A stretch of DNA of 64,000 nucleotides. It comes from Desulfosporosinus sp. HMP52. GTDB lineage: Bacteria; Bacillota; Desulfitobacteriia; Desulfitobacteriales; Desulfitobacteriaceae. The DNA lies in the NCBI RefSeq assembly GCF_000765145.1, contig NZ_JMGA01000039.1, positions 82,701 to 146,700 of the forward strand, in the 5' to 3' direction. Below the pieces are notes generated by a model. It was not told where the DNA came from, searched no databases, and was given only the letters and a program-made list of their open reading frames with translations. The translations under genes were made by a program, and so were the position numbers. Shown in pieces: positions 17,744 to 27,387 of this stretch (position 1 is the first letter of the stretch; the number at the start of each line of letters is the position of its first letter).

Positions 17744-19285
17744 ATGTGCTGGGTTGTGTCTAATTCTAGACTGAAAGCGAACTTATTTGATTTAGATAAG
17801 GGTTATTACCTATCCAAAAATGATCCTCTGTTTTGGAATAAGCTATTCCAGAGACAGGCTGACAATCCCGAAGCCATGTTTCATGTTGGAATGGCTGCAG
17901 AACGAGAAGCTAAGGACTATTTAGAAAAATTCTATACTACAAGAGGTGACAAGTATCTAAACTTATATCGCAAAACAATAGCGCGCTCTTGCAATTTGGT
18001 AAAAAGTTCATTTCGGAAGGGATTTATACCTGCTCGACTGGATTGTCTAAGAATTGAACGAGAAATGCACCTAACTGATTTGAGGATAGCTGAGCTTAAT
18101 CGACCCACCTCTTATAGTAAGAAACAAATAATCCTAATCTTTATTTCTGCTGTTATTTTAAGTATTCTAGGCGCATACGTGTTTTTACCTCATACGGAAT
18201 CATTGACTATGAAAGAACATAATCACGCCTATATGTTGCCTTATGAAGTCATAGAAGGCATCCCCCCTGAACTAACAGCAATAAGCGATAATCGATTAGT
18301 GATAAATATTCCTGAAAAAGATTCAACTAAAGAGAAGATAGTAAATGCACTCATTGAGAAACTAAAAATGGAATATGAAATCAATCCTTTAACTGCAAAA
18401 CAAGTAGTCGCTGTAGATGATAAGGATCGTGAAATTGGCAGAGCAATCTGGGAAGGGAATAGAGAAAATATTCAAGTTTATATTCCTACAATCAAGACTG
18501 AAATAGCTCTGGATAACAAAAAAGTTCAACTCTGGGAGACCACAACCGTCGTTAGGAGTGCTTTGTACCAATTTGTTAAAAAGAATGGATATATGCCCAA
18601 AGAGTTGTCTGAGCTTAATCAAGGCTACCCTAATAATTACCTAACAGAATTCCCTCGAGAGCCATACAAAATGAAAAATACTGTCACTACCTCACCGACA
18701 AGAGATGGGGGGTGGCTCTTTTCGTATGTGGAGTTCTCAGCGGACAAGGATCTAGTTTCTCTGGTTAAAGAAGCCCTAAAACCAAATCTTTCCTATGATA
18801 AGGATATCCCGTTTACGCCTCTACGTATTCTAATAGATAAAGATAATAATAATTTGTTCGTTTTATCCGAGAATCGGATTATTCGCGACTATCCAGTTGC
18901 TCTGGGCAAAGATAACGCAACCCCGGAAGGGAAACTTTTCTTATCAAAAAAGGTTGTGAACCCTGATAAAAATGTTCCGCAGAATAGAAATGTATATGGA
19001 ACAAGGGCAATGGAACTGGCCAATATGAACTACGCGATACATGGTACAAATACACCCTCAACTATTGGTCGAAATATCTCTCAGGGCTGTGTACGAATGA
19101 ATAATTCTGAGATAGAAGAGTTATATGCAATGATCCCACTTAATACAGAGGTTGAAATATCTCATAATCTATCTGACATAATTCCAATAGAATCTGATGG
19201 TTATGTTCCTCCTAGAAACTTATATTCTAATAGTGGCAACTTGAGGGAAGAAGACCCATTTACAGATTATCACTGGGCAGATTAG
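17744..19285 (+). CDS. Membrane-anchored L,D-transpeptidase (YkuD domain)
   Basis: 513 residues. A cytoplasmic region of about 125 residues precedes one membrane segment (about 129-148). There follows an extracellular region with a GerMN-like stretch and a C-terminal YkuD domain, whose catalytic site reads HGTNTPSTIGRNISQGCVRM (His and nucleophilic Cys). Such enzymes make 3-3 peptidoglycan crosslinks. The long cytoplasmic N-terminus is unusual and could link the enzyme to a cytosolic partner. The start may instead be GTG 17756, which is better spaced from AGAAGG. A terminator follows at 19384. Confidence 0.85.
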   Translation: MCWVVSNSRLKANLFDLDKGYYLSKNDPLFWNKLFQRQADNPEAMFHVGMAAEREAKDYLEKFYTTRGDKYLNLYRKTIARSCNLVKSSFRKGFIPARLDCLRIEREMHLTDLRIAELNRPTSYSKKQIILIFISAVILSILGAYVFLPHTESLTMKEHNHAYMLPYEVIEGIPPELTAISDNRLVINIPEKDSTKEKIVNALIEKLKMEYEINPLTAKQVVAVDDKDREIGRAIWEGNRENIQVYIPTIKTEIALDNKKVQLWETTTVVRSALYQFVKKNGYMPKELSELNQGYPNNYLTEFPREPYKMKNTVTTSPTRDGGWLFSYVEFSADKDLVSLVKEALKPNLSYDKDIPFTPLRILIDKDNNNLFVLSENRIIRDYPVALGKDNATPEGKLFLSKKVVNPDKNVPQNRNVYGTRAMELANMNYAIHGTNTPSTIGRNISQGCVRMNNSEIEELYAMIPLNTEVEISHNLSDIIPIESDGYVPPRNLYSNSGNLREEDPFTDYHWAD

Positions 19286-19383
19286 GATATTAGCTTTTGT
19301 GTTGGATATGGGAAGATCCTAAAAGGTTAACTATATGGGTAAGTGCAAAAGTACAACTATTGAACTTCATTGGAGTATTGCCA

Positions 19384-19430
19384 AAAACTATTAAATGCCG
19401 GCAGGATTGTGCTGGCATTTAATAGTTTTT
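19384..19430 (+). terminator. Intrinsic terminator after the L,D-transpeptidase gene
   Basis: A long stem (AAACTATTAAATGCC with GGCATTTAATAGTTT, extended by GCA/TGC) is followed by T5. It can also serve the convergent exporter gene. Confidence 0.9.
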
Positions 19431-19461
19431 AGCATATTAGAGTAGTAAGAAATGATCGGGA

Positions 19462-20535
19462 TTACTGATTTCTCTTTGATTGTTTATTAATCGTGTTAAG
19501 CAAATATATTGTTCGGCGATTTGCCCAACGCAATTCTGTGGCGACAACAGATACTTCCATTAAGGCTCTTAAATAGAAGACCCCGTTGACTTTTCGATTC
19601 CAGTTGTCAATGGCTTGGTCAAATAACTCCCAATAGGCAATATCCTCCACGTAGGTACCGGTGCTTTTCTTCTCTCGGATGCCTGAGCTAAGGGAAATAA
19701 TTAATTCATCCAGCTTTTCGTATCCCATGGATAAAACACCAAGAATTTCTTGGAATTCTAAGGTTATTTCATGAAGCTCAGCAGGGGTATAGGTTTCCCT
19801 TCTGCGTGTAACTCTCTGATCGGTCATTTGATTAATGCTTTCTCCGCGTTCGATAAAGCCACGGCATAGTTCCAATAAACGTTCTATAAACTGGGGGTGC
19901 TCTTCGGGAGTTATCTCTTCCCTGGCATGTTCATAGAGGCTAGTCACTTCGTCCAGGAGATTTTTTTGTTCTGCGGGATCAGGCTTCTGATAATAGGTTA
20001 AATCTCCTGCATGGATAAATGCATAAAGACTCTCTAAAAAATATCTGGAAGTAATGTGGACTAGAGTGTTGAGATCATTCATTAATTTTGACTTGTACCT
20101 AGGAGGTGCCAAAATTCGGTTAATAAACAGTGCCACTCCGAGACCGACGAAGATACTGAGAGACCGATATAAGGCATGGGTGAGAAATGTTTCCTGAGGA
20201 GAATCTAAGATAAAAATAATAGAAACAATCCCCATAACCATTCCACCCGACCAGTCTAACCTGTTGCAAACTAAGATTAAAAATATGACTGTGGCTCCAA
20301 TAATAAGGGGATTTGTCCCCAAAAGTAATCCCATCACTAAGGAAGAAACCACAGCGAGTAGATGGATGCTGATTTGTTCCCAAGCATTATTAAGAGATTT
20401 ACTAAAAGAAGGCTGCATATTTACAACAGCGGAAATTGCCGCAAAGGAAGCAGGTTCAATGTTAAATGCTTTGCAAATAAAGAGTGTTGTCGCAACGGCA
20501 AGTCCTGTTTTTATAGTTCGAGCTCCGATAACCAT
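19462..20535 (-). CDS. Aromatic acid exporter family protein (ArAE_1/FUSC-like)
   Basis: About 357 residues. The N-terminal half (about 1-140) has four to five tightly spaced membrane helices starting IGARTIKTGLAVATTLFIC, typical of the ArAE_1 (DUF939) domain. The C-terminal half is a helical, charged cytoplasmic domain (ArAE_1_C type). Members are related to AaeB/FUSC exporters, with unknown substrate in Firmicutes. The ATG at 20535 is preferred to GTG 20547, which lies inside the AAGGTGAG ribosome-binding site. Confidence 0.8.
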   Translation of the reverse strand: MVIGARTIKTGLAVATTLFICKAFNIEPASFAAISAVVNMQPSFSKSLNNAWEQISIHLLAVVSSLVMGLLLGTNPLIIGATVIFLILVCNRLDWSGGMVMGIVSIIFILDSPQETFLTHALYRSLSIFVGLGVALFINRILAPPRYKSKLMNDLNTLVHITSRYFLESLYAFIHAGDLTYYQKPDPAEQKNLLDEVTSLYEHAREEITPEEHPQFIERLLELCRGFIERGESINQMTDQRVTRRRETYTPAELHEITLEFQEILGVLSMGYEKLDELIISLSSGIREKKSTGTYVEDIAYWELFDQAIDNWNRKVNGVFYLRALMEVSVVATELRWANRRTIYLLNTINKQSKRNQ

Positions 20536-20733
20536 TTCTTCTCTCACCTTCGATTTCTGGATAAAAATAGTCTACCACAAAATTAGAGCTTAAGAAAATT
20601 TGATCTTTCACCTAAAAGGATATTGATCTATTCAAGCTTGATAAAGAATTATTTTATAAAAGAAGGAGAAAATGTTGCTATAGAGTGCTAAAACAAGTAA
20701 GTATCGGAATAAATAAAGGAATTTAGAGATTCT

Positions 20734-20764
20734 TTGACGAATAGCAGTACGTTATTCCTATAAT
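20734..20764 (+). promoter_or_regulatory. Putative trkAH promoter
   Basis: TTGACG (20734-20739), a 19-base spacer, TATAAT (20759-20764). Transcription would start near 20771, which makes the ATG at 20777 nearly leaderless and supports the internal start at 20801 for trkA. Confidence 0.55.
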
Positions 20765-20800
20765 TTATTATGAGCAATGAGGAGGAGAACAAAAAAATCT

Positions 20801-22132
20801 ATGCATATTGTCATAGTTGGAGCTGGAAAAGTAGGCTTTAGTTTAGCCCAGCGTTTATCTGAAGAGGGGCATGAAATTACGGTAATTGAGAATGATGAGG
20901 AACGGCGCCTTATTGTTCAGAACAATTTGGATGTAATGACAATCAGCGGCAATGGAGCAAGCCCACAGGTTCTAGCTGATTTTGGATTATTAAAGGCTGA
21001 TCTAATGGTTGCAGTGACAGATCGAGATGAAGTTAATATGATTGCCTGTATGGCTGCTAAGCAAGCAGGCGTTTCCCTCACTATAGCGAGGGTAAGAAAT
21101 CAAGAGTATGCCGGAAAGAATCAGCTTGAATTCAACAAAGCTTTAGGGATCGACTTAACGATAAATCCAGAAATGGTAACGGCCGTAGAAATTAGTCGCA
21201 TCCTCCTCACGCCTGCTGCTTTGGATGTTGAAGACTTTGGAGACGGTAAGGTGCGTCTTTTGGAAGTCAGGATTAGAGCAGAGTCTCCCTATGTTAATAT
21301 TCAGCTGAAAAAGCTGACCTTACCGGATCGAATCTTGGTTGTAGGAAAATTACGGCAAAATAGGATGATTATTCCCCATGGTACGGATTACTTACTGCCC
21401 CAAGACAGTGTTTTCTTCGTTGGGGAACAGTCGGCAATTGAGAAGTTCAGCGAACAATTCTCTGAGACAAAAACAAAGATAGAAAGAGTTATGATTATTG
21501 GTGCAGGCCGAATCGGGAGACATCTTGCGAAAATTCTCGATCACGTTGGGATATCAGTCAAAGTTATAGAAAAAAGTCGCGAACGCTGCAATGAATTGGC
21601 GAAAATCATAGATAAAGGACTTGTGCTCTGTGGCGATGGTACGGATATTGACCTGCTAATTGAAGAAGGCGTTGGAGAAACAGATGCTGTAGTTTGCCTG
21701 ACCAGTGATGATAAACTCAATTTGTTGCTTGCTCTTTTAGCTAAAGACTTAGGAACGCAAAAGACAATTGTTCGTGTAGGGCGTGCTGAGTATATGTCTC
21801 TGATGGGTAAGGTTGGGGTCGATGTGATCTTATCTCCTAGACTTCTAACAGCAGGAGTTATTTTACGGCAGGTACGACAAGGGGAAATTGTCTCGGTGTC
21901 ATTGCTGGAAGGGGCAAAAGCAGAGGCCATAGAAATTGTTGTCTCAGCAAAAGCATCGTTAATCGGTCGTAAGCTTAAAGATGCTAAGATACCAGATAAC
22001 ATTTTGATTGGTGCTCTTGTTCGGGGAAATGAGTTAATTATTCCTGATGGAAACACTATACTTCAGCCTGGAGATCGAGTAGTTGTTTTCACGCTTCCGA
22101 ACTTGGTGAAGAAAGTCAGCAAATTATTTTAA
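20801..22132 (+). CDS. trkA: Trk potassium uptake regulatory subunit TrkA
   Basis: 443 residues with two RCK modules in tandem. Each begins with a Rossmann motif (VIVGAGKVG near residue 5 and IIGAGRIGRHL near 230) and ends in a TrkA_C subdomain. It forms the cytoplasmic NAD(H)/nucleotide-gated ring on the TrkH pore. The ATG at 20801 is chosen because it begins the conserved MHIVIVGAG and has GGAGGAG upstream. trkH follows 15 bases later. Confidence 0.92.
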   Translation: MHIVIVGAGKVGFSLAQRLSEEGHEITVIENDEERRLIVQNNLDVMTISGNGASPQVLADFGLLKADLMVAVTDRDEVNMIACMAAKQAGVSLTIARVRNQEYAGKNQLEFNKALGIDLTINPEMVTAVEISRILLTPAALDVEDFGDGKVRLLEVRIRAESPYVNIQLKKLTLPDRILVVGKLRQNRMIIPHGTDYLLPQDSVFFVGEQSAIEKFSEQFSETKTKIERVMIIGAGRIGRHLAKILDHVGISVKVIEKSRERCNELAKIIDKGLVLCGDGTDIDLLIEEGVGETDAVVCLTSDDKLNLLLALLAKDLGTQKTIVRVGRAEYMSLMGKVGVDVILSPRLLTAGVILRQVRQGEIVSVSLLEGAKAEAIEIVVSAKASLIGRKLKDAKIPDNILIGALVRGNELIIPDGNTILQPGDRVVVFTLPNLVKKVSKLF

Positions 22133-22147
22133 GGCAGGGTAAAGGCA

Positions 22148-23599
22148 GTGAACTATTCGTTAGTAGAAAATATTCTTGGCCGCCTGATGATCTCATTTTC
22201 AGGATTTATGGTAATCCCTTTTTTAGTGGCCTTGCTTTGGCAGGAGGGGAGTGTGCTTGCCTTTGTTCTGTCCATAATAATAACTTTAGTTATGGGGCTA
22301 ATTCTTTTAGCCTATGGAAAGAAAGATGGGCGCATGGGAGTTCGGGAAGGGTTTGTTATTGTAGCTGGTGCGTGGCTATTGACGAGCTTAACCGGAGCAT
22401 TACCTTATGCCTTGAGTGGGGCTGTTCCTACTTATCTAGATGGACTTTTTGAATCTGTCTCAGGCTTAACCACAACAGGAGCCAGCGTAATTGATAATGT
22501 TGAAATCCTTCCTAAGAGCATACTGCTTTGGAGAAGCCTAACCCACTGGCTTGGGGGAATGGGAATAATCGTCTTATTTATTGTTTTTCTTCCAAATATG
22601 ACTGGAGCTGTTCATTTATTTAATGCGGAAGTCACTGGGCCAACTTCGGAAAGAGTTTTACCGAGAATTCGAGATAATGCTCTGAAGCTTTGGCAGATAT
22701 ACTTGGGCTTAACGATTGCTCAAATCTTTCTGCTAATAATAGTAGGTATGAACTGGTTTGATGCAATTAATCATTCCTTTGCGACGATGGCTACCGGAGG
22801 GTTTTCTACAAAAAATACAAGTATAGCGTATTATGATAATCTTTGGATCGAACTTATTATTGTTATTTTTATGATTATCGCCGGCGTTAACTTTAGCCTA
22901 TATTTTCAGGCTTGGCGTTCCGGGTTAAACAAGATTTTTAAAGATATAGAATTTCAGTTTTATCTATTGATCATCCTAGTTTCAACTCTTCTGATTGCCC
23001 TAAGCCTATGGTGGACAATGGGGATAGACGGTGGTAATTCCCTGCGGCAAGCTTTGTTTCAGGTAGTGTCGATCATGACTACTACCGGTTTTATGTCTGC
23101 AGACTTTGATCAGTGGCCCTCAGCAACCAAGATTATCCTGCTCTGCTTAATGTTTATAGGGGGGAGTGCGGGCTCTACTGCTGGGGGGATGAAGGTTTCG
23201 AGGATCGTCCTGCTTTTTAAACTCGGTTGGGTAGAGTTGAGAAGAGCTATTCATCCTAAGGCGGTTATTAATGTGCGCTTTGCCAAGAAGACTGTTGACC
23301 CTGTCATATTTAACACAGTCGCAGTTTTTTTCTTTCTTTTTTTATCAATTTTTGCCTTAGCTACTTTCCTCCTCGCTGCAATAGGAATGGAGCCCCTTGA
23401 TGCCATGAGTGCAGCAGTTGCAACTTTGGGCAATGTCGGGCCGGGGTTTGGAGTAATTGGTCCTACTACTACTTTTTCTTCAATTAACCCTTTTGGAGAG
23501 AGTATCCTTATCCTATGTATGCTGCTGGGACGTTTAGAACTCTTTACCTTGTTGGTACTCATTCAGCCTGAATTTTGGCGTAGTCGTAAGGGATGGTAG
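22148..23599 (+). CDS. trkH: Trk potassium transporter membrane subunit TrkH
   Basis: 483 residues with about ten or more membrane segments and the four pore loops expected of the SKT superfamily. Selectivity-filter glycines are visible in GLTTTGAS, ATMATGGFST, MTTTGFMS and TLGNVGPGFG. GGSAGSTAGGMKVSR precedes the last repeat. It is the K+-conducting subunit paired with TrkA. The start is GTG with a weak Shine-Dalgarno sequence, so translation may be coupled to trkA. A terminator follows. Confidence 0.93.
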   Translation: MNYSLVENILGRLMISFSGFMVIPFLVALLWQEGSVLAFVLSIIITLVMGLILLAYGKKDGRMGVREGFVIVAGAWLLTSLTGALPYALSGAVPTYLDGLFESVSGLTTTGASVIDNVEILPKSILLWRSLTHWLGGMGIIVLFIVFLPNMTGAVHLFNAEVTGPTSERVLPRIRDNALKLWQIYLGLTIAQIFLLIIVGMNWFDAINHSFATMATGGFSTKNTSIAYYDNLWIELIIVIFMIIAGVNFSLYFQAWRSGLNKIFKDIEFQFYLLIILVSTLLIALSLWWTMGIDGGNSLRQALFQVVSIMTTTGFMSADFDQWPSATKIILLCLMFIGGSAGSTAGGMKVSRIVLLFKLGWVELRRAIHPKAVINVRFAKKTVDPVIFNTVAVFFFLFLSIFALATFLLAAIGMEPLDAMSAAVATLGNVGPGFGVIGPTTTFSSINPFGESILILCMLLGRLELFTLLVLIQPEFWRSRKGW

Positions 23600-23642
23600 A
23601 TGCAAATTATTAAAGAATAATTATGGGCATTGGAAAGAAGGG

Positions 23643-23683
23643 TCTGCTGTGAAGTGTAAGCTTCCAGCAGATTTTTTCTTTTC
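23643..23683 (+). terminator. Intrinsic terminator after trkAH
   Basis: TCTGCTG (23643-23649) pairs with CAGCAGA (23665-23671), with an inner GAAG/CTTC stem, followed by T6CT4. Confidence 0.88.
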
Positions 23684-23806
23684 ACACTGTTGTAATGGAG
23701 ATTTGGATATTAATGTAAATTTAAGTAACTGTAGATTTTCATACAAAAACTTCCATTGTGAGTTTAGTCGCATTATGTTAGATTATCGTAGAAAGAGTAA
23801 TTAATT

Positions 23807-23823
23807 GTCATTTCGCACATGAC
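23807..23823. promoter_or_regulatory. Dyad upstream of the ferredoxin/NrfD operon
   Basis: GTCAT (23807-23811) and ATGAC (23819-23823) with a 7-base spacer lie 58 bases before the Tat-ferredoxin ATG. They could be a binding site for a Crp/Fnr-type regulator, but the half-sites match neither FNR nor CprK. Confidence 0.25.
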
Positions 23824-23880
23824 TTTTTTTATGTCTTTTATGTCTAATGTGTAATCGATTGTGAAAGGAGCTGTAAAGGG

Positions 23881-24540
23881 ATGTCGACTAATAAACAAGT
23901 TACTCTATCCCGCCGTAATGTAATAAAAGGTGGATTATTGCTCGGAACCGTCGCTGCAATTAGTATTATGCCAATTAAAGTTTTAAAAGCTGAAGAAACA
24001 GTTAAAGAAAACACGACTGTGAAAACAAAAAAGCAAATTGGTTTTAGTTACGACGAAGGAAAGTGTATTAAATGCGAGTCCTGCGTAAGGATCTGTCAAG
24101 AGACTTACCAATGGGAGTCTGATACTCCTTGGAGAAGGCTTCTTAAAAATGATAAAGGAAATGCTTTATCCATGAGTTGTAATCACTGTGCTGATCCCGC
24201 TTGTGCTAAAGTGTGTCCGGTAAAAGCCTATTCGAAAAGAGACAGTGACGGTATTGTCATTCATGATGCCAGTAAATGTGTTGGTTGTGGTTATTGTCTC
24301 TATGCCTGCCCCTATCATGCCCCTCATATCCAGAAAAAAACAGGTGCTGTTTCTAAATGTCATTTCTGTTATAACTTGCAGGATACAGGCTCAGGACCTC
24401 GTTGTGTAGGAGTTTGCCCTACTAAGGCCTTGACCATAGGTGATATGAAGGAACTATCTAAAAAGGGAAATCTTGATTATAAAGGGCTCCCTAGCTCTAA
24501 AATTACGAATCCATCAATGATAATAATTCCAAAGGCATAA
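23881..24540 (+). CDS. Tat-exported four-cluster ferredoxin (NrfC/DmsB/PsrB type)
   Basis: 219 residues. The Tat signal is SRRNVIKGGLLLG, followed by a hydrophobic stretch and a cut after about residue 36. The mature part holds four Cys groups in the order of NrfC/PsrB proteins: CIKCESCVRIC, CNHCADPACAKVCPV, CVGCGYCLYACPY and CHFCYN with CVGVCPT, enough for four [4Fe-4S] clusters. It should relay electrons between the NrfD-like membrane protein encoded 21 bases downstream and an unidentified partner outside the membrane. Confidence 0.9.
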   Translation: MSTNKQVTLSRRNVIKGGLLLGTVAAISIMPIKVLKAEETVKENTTVKTKKQIGFSYDEGKCIKCESCVRICQETYQWESDTPWRRLLKNDKGNALSMSCNHCADPACAKVCPVKAYSKRDSDGIVIHDASKCVGCGYCLYACPYHAPHIQKKTGAVSKCHFCYNLQDTGSGPRCVGVCPTKALTIGDMKELSKKGNLDYKGLPSSKITNPSMIIIPKA

Positions 24541-24561
24541 TAAAGAGAGGAGGATTTCAAA

Positions 24562-25476
24562 ATGGGACATTGGGGTTGGCTTATTGCTATCTACCTTTTC
24601 TTAGGTGGACTAGGAGCAGGTGCATATCTGGCTTCTTTTGCAGCAGAAAAAGGTCTATTGGGTAAAAAAACAAATTTGGATCGTCTGGGTTATGTTGTTT
24701 CAGGACCAATTGTTGCTTTTGGAGCCTTTCTATTGATTTTTGATTTGGGACAAGGGCTAAAAAAACCCTGGTTGATTATAAATATGTTTCTCAACTTTAG
24801 TTCGGTTATGACTTGGGGTATTTATATTCTTTCTGCTTTCATCTGCGTAGCTTTTATCAAGGCATTTTTTCTCTGGAAGAAGAGACAAGCCCCAGCTGTC
24901 ATTTCCTACCTTGGTGCTATTCTAGCCTTAGCCACTGCCGCCTATACAGGAATGCTTTTAGCAGTGGTTGAAGGAATACCTTTTTGGAACTCTTACTTGA
25001 TGCCAGTAGTTTTTGTAGTATCTGCTCTTTCAACGGGCTTGTCCTTAACATCACTATTAGCACATTTCTTTGAGAAACAACAAGTTCATGAGATGCGTGT
25101 CTCTCAAGTCCATTTGGGATTGGTAGCTACCGAAATCGTTGCGCTTGCTGCTTTTTTTGCCCTAATTTATTCCGGAAGTCAAGGAACAATTGCCAAGATT
25201 TCAGCAAACATGTTGTTAACAGAATCTCTCTCAATCCCCTTCTGGCTGCTTCTGGTCATTATTGGTTTGGTTGGACCCTTAGCATTTTACCTGCTGCAGG
25301 CTCGTAGCAATAAAAAGGTTCTTCTGACATCGGGCGATCAGAATTCGGCCCTGAACTCAGAAAGAGGCGGAATTGGATTATTACTTTGTGATGGGGCTGT
25401 AATGGTTGGCGGACTAACTTTACGTTGCTTAATTATTTTTGCAGCGCTTCCGGTTTGGAACGGCATATTAAGTTAG
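24562..25476 (+). CDS. NrfD/PsrC-like quinone-interacting membrane subunit
   Basis: 304 residues, about eight to nine membrane helices, starting GWLIAIYLFLGGLGAGAYL, which is the typical NrfD/PsrC first helix. These proteins exchange electrons with menaquinone and hand them to an NrfC-type ferredoxin. The pair with the preceding gene is complete, but no molybdopterin or haem catalytic subunit adjoins it. The nearest candidates are the molybdopterin enzyme at 6.8 kb and nrfHA. A terminator closes the operon. Confidence 0.88.
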   Translation: MGHWGWLIAIYLFLGGLGAGAYLASFAAEKGLLGKKTNLDRLGYVVSGPIVAFGAFLLIFDLGQGLKKPWLIINMFLNFSSVMTWGIYILSAFICVAFIKAFFLWKKRQAPAVISYLGAILALATAAYTGMLLAVVEGIPFWNSYLMPVVFVVSALSTGLSLTSLLAHFFEKQQVHEMRVSQVHLGLVATEIVALAAFFALIYSGSQGTIAKISANMLLTESLSIPFWLLLVIIGLVGPLAFYLLQARSNKKVLLTSGDQNSALNSERGGIGLLLCDGAVMVGGLTLRCLIIFAALPVWNGILS

Positions 25477-25517
25477 TGTAAGGGTTTAACGACCTCATGA
25501 GGTACGTTAAGTTTAGG

Positions 25518-25540
25518 GGGGTATAACTACCCCTCTTTTT
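25518..25540 (+). terminator. Intrinsic terminator after the ferredoxin/NrfD pair
   Basis: GGGGTA (25518-25523), loop TAAC, TACCCC (25528-25533), then CTCTTTTT. Confidence 0.8.
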
Positions 25541-25736
25541 ACTTGGAGTTTACATTTATTATGAACAGATATCTGGAAACCTTGTAATAATAATTTACTA
25601 GGCAAATTGTTAAGTTTGGGGAAAGAGGGATTGTTTAGATTGTTATTTCTAGTTAAACTAGGATAAGACTTTATACATAATATTTAAATGTGTCAGGTGG
25701 TTTGATTTTCTTTTAAGTTTCAAAGGAGGAATTTCT

Positions 25737-26123
25737 ATGTCAAGAAAAGCTTATACTGCAAAAGGGGCAGTTGCCATTGGCCCTTACTCCCATGCCGTAG
25801 AATCTGGGGAACTTATTTACCTATCTGGGCAAACCCCAATAGATTCTGCCAGCGGAAAACTTGTTTCAGGTGATATCATTGCTCAAACTGAACAATGCTT
25901 TAAAAATTTATTCAATGTCTTGGAAGCCTCGGGACTGACTTCCGAGGATGTAATTAAGGTGAATGTTTTTCTGACAGATATGAGCAACTTTAACGCTATG
26001 AATTCAGTTTATCAAGGAATGTTCACTGCACCTTATCCTGCCAGAACAACAATTGGTGTTGCTTCACTCCCGCTAGAGGCTGAAGTTGAGATAGAGATGA
26101 TTGCGAGAAGAAGTCATACCTAA
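25737..26123 (+). CDS. ridA: RidA family enamine/imine deaminase
   Basis: 128 residues, full length. Typical features are YSHAVESGELIYLSGQTP near the N-terminus, EDVIKVNVFLTDM and the C-terminal catalytic-site motif YPARTTIGVASLPLEAEVEIE with the conserved Arg. RidA hydrolyses 2-aminoacrylate and other reactive enamines released by PLP enzymes. AAAGGAGG precedes ATG. The transporter gene downstream starts 30 bases after its stop and may be co-transcribed. Confidence 0.95.
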   Translation: MSRKAYTAKGAVAIGPYSHAVESGELIYLSGQTPIDSASGKLVSGDIIAQTEQCFKNLFNVLEASGLTSEDVIKVNVFLTDMSNFNAMNSVYQGMFTAPYPARTTIGVASLPLEAEVEIEMIARRSHT

Positions 26124-26153
26124 ATCTTTATTTTGCTTGAAGGGACATTAAAT

Positions 26154-27266
26154 ATGCTTGAACGTCATGTCATCAAATACTTTGCACCAGGGTGGTTTGC
26201 AGTAGTCATGGGTACAGGGGGACTTGCTAATGTTTTATATCAATGGCAATCTACCTTTCCTGTAGCAAAAGTTCTAGGCTTAGGCGCAGCAACCCTCACC
26301 GAAATTCTATATCTTTTGGTACTTGTTCTATGGGTGATTCGTTGGATTTCTTTTTTTGAGTATGCGCGCAGAGATCTTCATCACCCTGTGGCAAGTAATT
26401 TCTTTGTTACCATGCCGGTAGCAACTGTCATTGTTGGAACTAATATTTATAATTATTGGAGGCCCTTTATTGGCGAGTCAATATCCTTTGTCATTACGAG
26501 TAGTGCCTGGACGATAGGATTATTAGGAGTCACCTTTTTCTCTTTCTATACAACCTTTAGAATTATTCAGCTTGAAGTAGCACCTAAGCCAGAAATGACC
26601 AATTTTTCTTGGATTATGGCGCCAATCGCCAATATGGCTACTTTATTGTTGGGAAATACCATATTAATTCAAAGTCTTAATCATAAGCCAAGCTGGAGCG
26701 TGTCTATTTTAATTTTAAACTCAATTATGTTTGGGATAGGGTTTTTTCTTTTTATATTTATTAGTGCTGTGATCTTTGTTCGACTTATTCAACATTCCCT
26801 TCCACCGGCCGAGTTGACACCGTCTTTTGGAATTTTATTAAGCGCAGTTGGTTTGGCAACGATTGCAATTATAGATATGTCAAAGAGTGCCGCTACCCTG
26901 GGAGTAATTAATTCTGTTGGTTTAGCTAACTTAGGGGCAATAATCATTTGGGGATTTGGATTTTGGGTTATTGGAATTACTTGTCTTATTTGCATTTATC
27001 ACCTTCGTCGAGGTGGTATTCCATTTGGATTAGGCTGGTGGGCATTTATCTTTCCATTAGCTGCTTATACGATAGCGACTCAGAAAATCTCAGGTTTGTT
27101 TGTCTCGCCCCTAACTTTCTGGGTTAGTGTAGTCCTAACCATAGTACTTTTGCTACTTTGGGGTTATGTGCTGTTAAGAACTATTGTCGGTATTTATAAA
27201 GGTAATCTTTTTATGGGTAGCCCGATATTCCAAGAGCCAGAAAAGACTATTATAGCTAAGTCGTAG
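26154..27266 (+). CDS. TehA/SLAC1-family transporter
   Basis: About 370 residues with ten hydrophobic helices. The family signature starts at once: KYFAPGWFAVVMGTGGLANVLY. The voltage-dependent anion channel/C4-dicarboxylate family includes TehA and Mae1; substrates range from malate to chloride or tellurite-related anions. The start at 26154 follows GAAGGGA; an upstream in-frame TTG at 26133 has no ribosome-binding site. Confidence 0.85.
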   Translation: MLERHVIKYFAPGWFAVVMGTGGLANVLYQWQSTFPVAKVLGLGAATLTEILYLLVLVLWVIRWISFFEYARRDLHHPVASNFFVTMPVATVIVGTNIYNYWRPFIGESISFVITSSAWTIGLLGVTFFSFYTTFRIIQLEVAPKPEMTNFSWIMAPIANMATLLLGNTILIQSLNHKPSWSVSILILNSIMFGIGFFLFIFISAVIFVRLIQHSLPPAELTPSFGILLSAVGLATIAIIDMSKSAATLGVINSVGLANLGAIIIWGFGFWVIGITCLICIYHLRRGGIPFGLGWWAFIFPLAAYTIATQKISGLFVSPLTFWVSVVLTIVLLLLWGYVLLRTIVGIYKGNLFMGSPIFQEPEKTIIAKS

Positions 27267-27387
27267 AGTTACTATTAAAGATGTTAAGTTGGAGATTGTA
27301 AATAAATATTGTATCATGGTACATATTGAAGTGATAAAAGGTAGCTAGGTCGAAATCAAGCAAGTTATTGAAAGGTGTGAGCACAGG

